Below are positions 57,967-64,000 of a stretch of DNA of 64,000 nt, one piece after another. The stretch is from NCBI RefSeq assembly GCF_014648435.1, contig NZ_BMRC01000004.1:310001-374000 (forward strand), written 5' to 3'. The notes beneath the pieces were generated by a model, which did no database searches, was not told the origin of the DNA, and was given only the letters and a program-made list of their open reading frames with translations. The DNA is from Nonomuraea spiralis (GTDB lineage: Bacteria; Actinomycetota; Actinomycetes; Streptosporangiales; Streptosporangiaceae). Positions within the stretch are counted from its first letter, which is position 1, and each line of letters begins with the position of its first letter. Both the position numbers and the translations under genes were made by a program.

Positions 57967-60180
57967 ATGTCTTCCCTCACCGAGGAGAAAGCTGTCGAAC
58001 TCACGATCGGCGGCATGACGTGCGCGTCCTGCGCCAACCGCATCGAGCGCAAGCTGAACAAGCTTGAGGGCGTGACCGCGACGGTCAACTACGCGACGGA
58101 GAAGGCGAAGGTCACCTTTCCGGACGGGCTGGACCCGCAGGCGCTGATCAGCGAGGTGGAGAAGGCCGGGTACAGCGCCGCGCTCCCCGTCGCCAAGAAG
58201 CAGGAGGGGCAGGAGGAGCAGGCCGAGCCCACCGACGAGCTGCGTCCGCTGCGCGACCGGCTGATCGCCTCGGTCGCGCTGAGCGTGCCGGTGATCGCGA
58301 TGGCGATGGTCCCGGCGCTGCAGTTCACGAACTGGCAGTGGTTGTCGCTGGTGCTGGCCGCCCCGGTCGTGGTGTACGCCGGCTGGCCCTTCCACAAGGC
58401 CGCGTGGACGAACCTGCGTCACGGCGCCGCCACCATGGACACCCTGATCTCCATCGGCACGCTGGCCGCGCTCGGCTGGTCGCTGTGGGCGCTGTTCTTC
58501 GGCACGGCGGACACGCCGGGCATGACGCACCCGTTCGAGCTGACCATCGAGCGCACCGACGGCTCGGGCAACATCTACCTGGAGGCCGCGGCGGGGGTGA
58601 CGGCGTTCATCCTGGCCGGGCGGTACTTCGAGTCGCGTTCCAAGCGGCGGGCGGGAGCCGCGCTGCGGGCCCTGATGGAGCTGGGCGCCAAGGACGTCGA
58701 GCTGGCCGACGGGCGGCGGGTGCCGGTCGAGCAGCTCAAGGCGGGCGACACGTTCATCGTGCGGCCGGGTGAGAAGGTCGCCACGGACGGCGTGATCGAG
58801 GAGGGCACCTCCGCGGTGGACGCCTCGATGCTGACCGGGGAGTCCGTGCCGGTGGAGGTGCGGCCGGGCGACGCGGTGACCGGCGCGACCGTGAACGCGG
58901 GGGGCCGGCTGGTCGTCCGGGCCACGCGGGTGGGCTCGGACACGCAGCTCGCGCAGATGGCCAAGCTGGTGGAGGAGGCCCAGACGGGCAAGGCCGAGGT
59001 GCAGCGGCTGGCCGACCGGATCTCGGGCGTCTTCGTCCCGATCGTGATCGCGCTGGCGCTGGGCACGCTGGGCTTCTGGCTCGGCACGGGGAACGGCGCG
59101 GGGGCTGCGTTCACCGCCGCGGTGGCGGTGCTGATCATCGCCTGCCCGTGCGCGCTCGGCCTGGCCACGCCCACGGCGCTGCTGGTCGGTACGGGCCGGG
59201 GAGCCCAGCTCGGCATCCTGATCAAGGGCCCGGAGGTGCTGGAGTCCACCCGCCGCATCGACACCATCGTCCTGGACAAGACCGGCACGGTCACCGAGGG
59301 ACGCATGACGCTGGCCGGTGTGCACCTGGCCGAGGGGGAGAGCCGCGAGGAGGTGCTGCGGCTGGCCGGGGCCATCGAGCACGCCTCCGAGCATCCGATC
59401 GCCCAGGCCGTCGCCAGGGCGGCGAAGTCCGACGCGACGGTGGAGGACTTCGCCAACATCGAGGGCCTCGGCGTGCAGGGCATCGTGGACGGGCACGCGG
59501 TCCTCGTCGGCCGCCCGAGGCTGCTGGCCGAGTGGTCGCAGCACCTGCCCGCCGGCCTGGTGGCCACCCTTGAGGAGGAGCAGGCCAAGGGCCGTACGGT
59601 GGTCGCGGTCGGCTGGGACGGCAAGGCCAGGGCGCTGCTGGTGGTGTCCGACGTGGTCAAGGAGACGAGCGCGGAGGCCATCCGCAGGCTGCGTACGCTC
59701 GGTCTGACCCCGGTCCTGCTGACCGGCGACAACGAGGCCGTCGCCCGCCAGGTCGCGGACGAGGTCGGCATCGACGAGGTGATCGCCGAGGTGCTGCCCG
59801 CGGACAAGGTGGACGTGGTCAAGCGGCTCCAGTCCGAGGGCAAGGTCGTGGCCATGGTCGGCGACGGTGTCAACGACGCGGCCGCGCTCGCCCAGGCGGA
59901 CCTGGGGCTGGCGATGGGCACCGGAACGGACGCCGCGATCGAGGCGTCGGACCTGACCCTGGTCAGGGGCGACCTGCTGGTGGCGGCCGACGCGATCAGG
60001 CTCTCCCGCAGGACGCTCGGCACGATCAAGGGCAACCTGTTCTGGGCCTTCGCCTACAACGTGGCCGCTCTCCCGCTGGCCGCGCTCGGCCTGCTCAACC
60101 CGATGATCGCGGGGGCGGCGATGGCCTTCTCCAGCGTGTTCGTGGTCAGCAACAGCCTGCGGCTACGCCGCTTCAAGTGA
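57967..60180 (+). CDS. copA: CopA-type P1B copper-transporting ATPase
   Basis: The 737-residue Cu(I) exporter (ATG 57967; GTG 57964 is the alternative) has an N-terminal HMA domain with GGMTCASC and eight membrane helices. The transport motif is Cys393-Pro394-Cys395 in [12 protein letters not shown], the phosphorylation site Asp437-KTGT, the HP-locus motif [10 protein letters not shown], and [18 protein letters not shown] start is preceded by AAGGAG. It ends the operon; its 3' end overlaps the convergent MFS gene by 18 bases. Confidence 0.95.
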   Translation: MSSLTEEKAVELTIGGMTCASCANRIERKLNKLEGVTATVNYATEKAKVTFPDGLDPQALISEVEKAGYSAALPVAKKQEGQEEQAEPTDELRPLRDRLIASVALSVPVIAMAMVPALQFTNWQWLSLVLAAPVVVYAGWPFHKAAWTNLRHGAATMDTLISIGTLAALGWSLWALFFGTADTPGMTHPFELTIERTDGSGNIYLEAAAGVTAFILAGRYFESRSKRRAGAALRALMELGAKDVELADGRRVPVEQLKAGDTFIVRPGEKVATDGVIEEGTSAVDASMLTGESVPVEVRPGDAVTGATVNAGGRLVVRATRVGSDTQLAQMAKLVEEAQTGKAEVQRLADRISGVFVPIVIALALGTLGFWLGTGNGAGAAFTAAVAVLIIACPCALGLATPTALLVGTGRGAQLGILIKGPEVLESTRRIDTIVLDKTGTVTEGRMTLAGVHLAEGESREEVLRLAGAIEHASEHPIAQAVARAAKSDATVEDFANIEGLGVQGIVDGHAVLVGRPRLLAEWSQHLPAGLVATLEEEQAKGRTVVAVGWDGKARALLVVSDVVKETSAEAIRRLRTLGLTPVLLTGDNEAVARQVADEVGIDEVIAEVLPADKVDVVKRLQSEGKVVAMVGDGVNDAAALAQADLGLAMGTGTDAAIEASDLTLVRGDLLVAADAIRLSRRTLGTIKGNLFWAFAYNVAALPLAALGLLNPMIAGAAMAFSSVFVVSNSLRLRRFK

Positions 60181-61353
60181 TCGTTCGGCCCATCTGACGG
60201 CCGGTGCCATGGCGGCGCCGGCCGTCATGAACGTCAGGCCGAGCAGCAGCCAGCCCACGGCGCCGCCGTCGAGCACGAGCGTGGTGAGCACCACCGGGCC
60301 GAGCATCCTCGCGACGGCCGTGCCGGTGCCGAAGAAGCCCTGGTACTGGCCCTGCCTGTCGTCGGGGGCCAGCCCGAAGCCGATCTCCCAGGCGCCCGCG
60401 GCCAGCAACATCTCCCCCGCGACCTGTAGACAACCCGCCGCGATCAGGAAGACCCAGCCGTACGGGCTGAGGGCGAACACCGCGCAGGCGGCGAGCATCA
60501 CGAGACCCGCCTTGCGGACGGCCGAGGAGGCGTCCCGCAGGTCGCGTACCCGGCGGGCGACGCGGACCTGGAAGAGCAGCACGCTGCCGGTGTTGAGCAC
60601 GAGCAGCACGGAGATCATCCACGTGGGCGCGGACGTGCGTTGCGCGATCCACAATGGCACCACGAGGCTGAGCAGCGGCATGTAGAAGAGCATGACCGCG
60701 TTGATCAGCGTGACCAGCGCGTACGGCCGGTCCCTGAGCACGGCCAGCCGGGGGCCCGGCGCGGCGGGCGCGGGCCGTACGGCGGGCAGCGTGAGCAGCA
60801 CCAGCGCGGCGACCAGGAAGCTCAGGGCGTCGAGCACGAACACCGCGACGTATCCGGCGCGTGTGCCGACGGTCAGCGCGACGCCGCCCAGCGCGGCCCC
60901 GACGGCCAGGCCGCCGTTGAGCGTGGACTGCAAGACGGCCCGGACGACCGTACGGCGGGCCGGTTCGATCAACCCGGCCAGCAACGCCTGGCGAGCCGCC
61001 GACAGGCCGGTCTGCGCCGTGCCGTACAGGCAGGCGACCAGCACGAACAGCGCGTACGAGCGGACGAACACGAACGAGGCGGCCGCCAGCGCGGTGGTGA
61101 GCGCGAGCAGCACCGCCACGCCGCGCGGCCCGCGCCGGTCGGCCAGGTGGCCGAGCGGGACCCCGGCCACCGAGCCGACGGCCCAGCCCAGCGTGAGGCC
61201 GAGGCCGATCTCGGTGGCCGACAGGCCCACGACATTCGCGAAGTAGAGCGCCGAGGTGACCAGATAGGCGCCGTCGCCGACGGCGTTGGCGAGCTGCGCG
61301 GCGGCGAGGACGCGCTGGCTCCTGACGCCCTGCGGGACGCGCTCGGTTCTCAC
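60163..61353 (-). CDS. MFS transporter
   Basis: The 396-residue protein starts at GTG 61353 and has about 12 helices. The inter-helix motif [18 protein letters not shown] is the MFS signature. The family is drug/metabolite efflux-like, but the substrate is not inferable. The GTG overlaps the stop of the AhpD-like gene by four bases, so they are co-translated. A MocR regulator is divergent. Confidence 0.88.
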   Translation of the reverse strand: MRTERVPQGVRSQRVLAAAQLANAVGDGAYLVTSALYFANVVGLSATEIGLGLTLGWAVGSVAGVPLGHLADRRGPRGVAVLLALTTALAAASFVFVRSYALFVLVACLYGTAQTGLSAARQALLAGLIEPARRTVVRAVLQSTLNGGLAVGAALGGVALTVGTRAGYVAVFVLDALSFLVAALVLLTLPAVRPAPAAPGPRLAVLRDRPYALVTLINAVMLFYMPLLSLVVPLWIAQRTSAPTWMISVLLVLNTGSVLLFQVRVARRVRDLRDASSAVRKAGLVMLAACAVFALSPYGWVFLIAAGCLQVAGEMLLAAGAWEIGFGLAPDDRQGQYQGFFGTGTAVARMLGPVVLTTLVLDGGAVGWLLLGLTFMTAGAAMAPAVRWAERSLEAA

Positions 61354-61799
61354 GCTTTGTAGGACTCTGGGGTCATCCGGGTGGCGACGCCCATCCGGTT
61401 CCAGGCGTTGATGGTGGCCACGGCCACGACCAGCGCGGCGAGTTGCGGCTCGTCGAAGTGCGCGGCGGCCCCGGCCCAGACCTCGTCGGTGACGTCGTCG
61501 GTGGACAGCCGGGTGGCGGCCTCGGTGAAGGCCAGGGCGGCGCGTTCCTGGTCGGTGAAGAAGGGGGCCTCGCGCCAGACGGCGACGGCGTGCAGCCTGG
61601 CGTCGCTCTCCCCCGCCTGCTTGGCGTCGGAGCTGTGCATGTCCACGCAGTAGACGCAGCCGTTGATCTGGCTGGCGCGCAGCCGGACGAGTTCGAGGAG
61701 GGGCTTGGGGAGCGTGCTGTGGGCCACGAACCTGTCCAGGCCGCCCATCGCCTTGTACGCCTCGCCGGCCAGCGTTCCGAGTTCCATACGTTCGGTCAT
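61350..61799 (-). CDS. AhpD/carboxymuconolactone-decarboxylase-like protein
   Basis: A 149-residue all-helical protein has the redox motif CVYCVDMHSSDA (Cys48 and Cys51, His55). This is the AhpD-type peroxidase centre. It probably acts in peroxide or reactive-metabolite detoxification, with its own reductant unknown. It starts at ATG 61799 and is divergent from the MocR regulator. Confidence 0.86.
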   Translation of the reverse strand: MTERMELGTLAGEAYKAMGGLDRFVAHSTLPKPLLELVRLRASQINGCVYCVDMHSSDAKQAGESDARLHAVAVWREAPFFTDQERAALAFTEAATRLSTDDVTDEVWAGAAAHFDEPQLAALVVAVATINAWNRMGVATRMTPESYKA

Positions 61800-61837
61800 G
61801 CACCCATTTTGTCCGCCCTCTTGTCCCGATATAAGCT

Positions 61838-61870
61838 CCAATTTCCGGCAAGTTGATTGGGCCAAATTGG
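61838..61870. promoter_or_regulatory. Inverted repeat between AhpD-like and MocR genes
   Basis: CCAATTT (61838-61844) and AAATTGG (61864-61870) form a perfect 7-bp dyad separated by 19 bases, overlapping the MocR start codon region. It is the best candidate site for MocR control of the divergent operon. Confidence 0.5.
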
Positions 61871-61872
61871 AC

Positions 61873-63270
61873 GTGCACATCAGCCTCGAAGGCCGCGGTG
61901 ACCTGGCCGCACAGGTCTACCGCCAACTGCTCGACGCCATACTCGACGGCCGGCTGCGGTCGGGCGAGCGGCTGCCGCCGACGCGGGAGCTGGCCCGCCG
62001 CCTGGAGATCTCCAGGAACACGGTGGCGGTCGCCTACGACCGGCTGGTGGCCGACGGCTTCCTGATCGGCAGGGCGGGGGCGGGCACGTTCGTGTCGGCC
62101 GAGCCGGTACGCGGCCGGGCCGCACCCAAGGGAGTGGTCAGGCCGCGGGCGTTCTGGCGGGAGCTCGGCGCGGCCGCGAACGTGGCGCCTGCCCGGTACG
62201 ACTTCCGCGTCGGCGTACCGGACGCGCGGCTGTTCCCGATGGAGACGTGGCGCAGGCTGGTGGCGAGGGAGCTGCGGGTCGGCCTGGCGACGTACGACGA
62301 CCCGTCAGGCTATGGACCTCTACGTGACGCTATTTCGCGTCATATCGGGATCAGCCGGTCTGTCCATGCCGGGCCGGACGACGTACTGATCACCAACGGC
62401 GCGCAGCAGGCCCTCGACCTCGTCGGCCGCGTCCTGATCGAGCCCGGCACGACCGTCGCCGTCGAGGAGCCCGGCTATCCGCCCGCCCGCCGGCTGTTCC
62501 GCTCGCTCGGCGCCCGCGTCGTCGGCGTGCCCGTGGACGCCGAAGGCCTGGACGTCTCTGCCATCCCCCGCGCGGCGAGCCTCGTCTACGTCACGCCCTC
62601 GCACCAGTTCCCGCTGGGCACGCCCATGTCGCTGGCCCGCCGCGCCGCCCTGCTCGCCTGGGCGGAACGCCGGGCCGCCGTGGTGATCGAGGACGACTAC
62701 GACAGCGAGTTCCGCTTCGGCGAACGTCCGCTCGAACCCCTGCAGAGCCTCGACCGCGCGGGCCGCGTGATCTACGTGGGCTCGTTCTCCAAGACCCTGC
62801 TCCCGATGCTCAGACTGGGCTTCCTCGTCGCCCCCGCCTCGCTCGGCCCGGCCCTGCGCGCGGCCAGGCAGCTCTCCGACTGGCACGGCGACGTGCCCAC
62901 ACAGGCCGCCCTGGCCCGCTTCATCGACGAGGGCCTGCTGGCCCGGCACATCAGGAAGGCGACCCGCGAGTACGCCGCCCGGCACGCCCTGATCGCCGAG
63001 ACGCTGGCCGGGGAGGACCGCCTGCGCCTGATCCCGTCCGCCGCGGGCCTGCACGTGTGCGCCCTCTTCGCGCCGGGCGTGTCCGTACGTCCGGCGCCGG
63101 ACCTGGCCGTCGAGCAGCTCGACGCCTATTGCGGCGAGACCCCGGCACAACCCGGCCTGGTCCTGGGCTACGGCGCCATCGGGCCGCACGACCTCCGCCC
63201 CGGCCTGCGCCTGCTCACCGACTCACTGAAGCCGGCCTCACTGGAGACAGCCTCACTGAAGCCGGCCTAG
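61873..63270 (+). CDS. MocR/PdxR-type GntR-aminotransferase regulator
   Basis: The 465-residue protein (GTG 61873; TTG 61867 alternative) has an N-terminal GntR winged helix (QVYRQLLDAILDGRLRSGERLPPTRELARRLEISRNTVAVAYDRLVADGF). An aminotransferase-like PLP domain follows with lysine in YVGSFSKTLLP and DDYDSEF. MocR proteins respond to PLP or related ligands and control divergent genes. The C-terminus ends in a short duplicated SLKPA-type repeat. Confidence 0.9.
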   Translation: MHISLEGRGDLAAQVYRQLLDAILDGRLRSGERLPPTRELARRLEISRNTVAVAYDRLVADGFLIGRAGAGTFVSAEPVRGRAAPKGVVRPRAFWRELGAAANVAPARYDFRVGVPDARLFPMETWRRLVARELRVGLATYDDPSGYGPLRDAISRHIGISRSVHAGPDDVLITNGAQQALDLVGRVLIEPGTTVAVEEPGYPPARRLFRSLGARVVGVPVDAEGLDVSAIPRAASLVYVTPSHQFPLGTPMSLARRAALLAWAERRAAVVIEDDYDSEFRFGERPLEPLQSLDRAGRVIYVGSFSKTLLPMLRLGFLVAPASLGPALRAARQLSDWHGDVPTQAALARFIDEGLLARHIRKATREYAARHALIAETLAGEDRLRLIPSAAGLHVCALFAPGVSVRPAPDLAVEQLDAYCGETPAQPGLVLGYGAIGPHDLRPGLRLLTDSLKPASLETASLKPA

Positions 63271-63785
63271 AAGTGCCGGCGGCTCCAGAACCGACGCGCC
63301 CGCTCCCCCGACAACTCCGGATCGTCCGGCGGCGAGGGTTGCTGCACGATGACGACCGTCGTCTTGGCGTGGCGGGCGCAGTACATGCTGGTGGAGGGCA
63401 GCAGGATCCGGCTGAGCATCCCGCGCCTGCCCCGCCCGAGCACCAGCAGGTCACCCTCCCGCGCCAGATCGACGAGGTGGTAGCCGGGATCGCCGACCTT
63501 GCTGACGCTCGCCACGCGCAGATCGTCGGGCACGCCCCCTGCGACGTCCTCGAACACGCCCGCGATCACCTCCGCGCAGCGGCTCTCCTCGCCCTGCCGG
63601 ATCGCGTGCTGCACGGGCAGCGCCTCGGGAAAGGGATGGACGGGTGCACGACTGACGTGAACGGCCACCAGAGCCATCCGGTGCAGCCTGGCCGCGCCGA
63701 TGGCCCAGGCGAGTGCCCAGCGCGAGGCCGGGGACTCGTCCACCCCCACGATCAGCCTCACACCGCCAGGCAGATCCTGTTCCAC
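63267..63785 (-). CDS. Universal stress protein
   Basis: The 172-residue UspA-fold protein from GTG 63785 (AGGAGG upstream) has LIVGVDESPASRWALAWAIG and the C-terminal ATP loop region GRGRRGMLSRILLPSTSMYCARHAKTTVVIV. The typical G-2x-G-9x-G-S/T ATP motif is present in modified form (GRGRRG...). It is convergent with the MocR gene, sharing the last codons. Confidence 0.85.
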   Translation of the reverse strand: MEQDLPGGVRLIVGVDESPASRWALAWAIGAARLHRMALVAVHVSRAPVHPFPEALPVQHAIRQGEESRCAEVIAGVFEDVAGGVPDDLRVASVSKVGDPGYHLVDLAREGDLLVLGRGRRGMLSRILLPSTSMYCARHAKTTVVIVQQPSPPDDPELSGERARRFWSRRHF

Positions 63786-63896
63786 GGTGCCTCCTGGAAA
63801 TGAAGTACGACCATAGTGCGCCAACCGGCGAGTTACCGGGAGGTGGCACTTTGCGAACTCTGGAGTCCCCCGCGAGCCCGGGCGTAGCATGCGGGG

Positions 63897-64000
63897 GTGG
63901 AACGAGGGTGGGTGCAACCCCGTCCCGCCCTCGACCGGCGGCTCGACGGGGCGCTTACGCACAGGCTCACCACGCTCGTGGCCTCTACAGGCTACGGGAA
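63897..64000 (+). CDS. MalT/LuxR-type regulator, 5' end only
   Basis: GTG 63897 opens a frame reading VERGWVQPRPALDRRLDGAL, then THRLTTLVASTGYG at the window edge. This is the opening of the MalT-like ATPase of LuxR regulators, whose Walker A GYGKTT comes next. The gene continues beyond the window. Which genes it controls cannot be seen. Confidence 0.65.
   Translation, partial: MERGWVQPRPALDRRLDGALTHRLTTLVASTGYG

Noticed and set aside
57835..59544. 569-codon minus-strand frame opposite copA
   Set aside because: Low-complexity His/Arg/Asp translation opposite an unambiguous P-type ATPase.

Overview
The window is high-GC actinobacterial DNA. Gene order, dense ATGA/GTGA overlaps and frequent GTG starts point to an actinomycete, most likely of the Streptosporangiaceae (Nonomuraea-like); the family-level placement is inference. 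Two blocks are recognisable as near-origin core. Positions 1-13,000 hold the cell-growth/phosphosignalling cluster fhaA-fhaB-pstP-rodA-pbpA-pknA-pknB, followed by a TrpG-like amidotransferase, a 52-residue membrane protein, a class E sortase, crgA, a rhomboid protease and a cyclophilin. Positions 54,700-55,700 hold tRNA-Ala(TGC), a HAD hydrolase and a DLW-39 family microprotein, which in many actinomycetes sit near gyrA.

Between them lie about 40 kb of accessory genes. Positions 13-24 kb carry two two-component systems, a Tat-exported Rieske protein, a PadR/NTF2/SRPBCC/GNAT group, a metallo-beta-lactamase-fold hydrolase and a TetR-thioesterase pair. Positions 23.4-25.4 kb carry a cluster of uncharacterised actinomycete families (DUF6082- and DUF6879-like). 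Positions 25.5-31 kb carry a Baeyer-Villiger monooxygenase, a flavoprotein, two MarR regulators, an alpha/beta hydrolase and a secreted HNH nuclease. At 31.3-31.7 kb two truncated genes (AraC-type and methyltransferase) face each other across a deletion scar.

At 31.8-34 kb a secreted protein with two FtsX-type ectodomains is followed by trpS. Upstream of trpS is a Trp-Trp leader peptide and mutually exclusive hairpins, i.e. a ribosome-mediated attenuator. A giant LuxR-type ATPase is divergent from an epoxide-hydrolase-fold protein that has lost its catalytic motifs (34.5-38.4 kb). Further right are a TetR/membrane-protein pair, a SigE-family sigma factor with its membrane partner, and a more A+T-rich pair of unknown envelope genes (44.2-46.5 kb).

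Positions 46.9-54.8 kb read as scars of tandem site-specific integration into the 3' end of tRNA-Ala. Two decayed copies of the same tyrosine integrase are each followed by the same terminator and by a tRNA-Ala 3' sequence; the right one is the intact tRNA and the left one is a fragment. Two copies of a structured GC-rich repeat lie at 41.9 and 52.3 kb.

The right end (56.6-64 kb) holds a copper operon (copZ, a secreted metal-associated protein, copA) behind a dyad operator, an MFS-AhpD operon divergent from a MocR regulator, a universal stress protein, and the first codons of a MalT/LuxR-type regulator cut by the window end.
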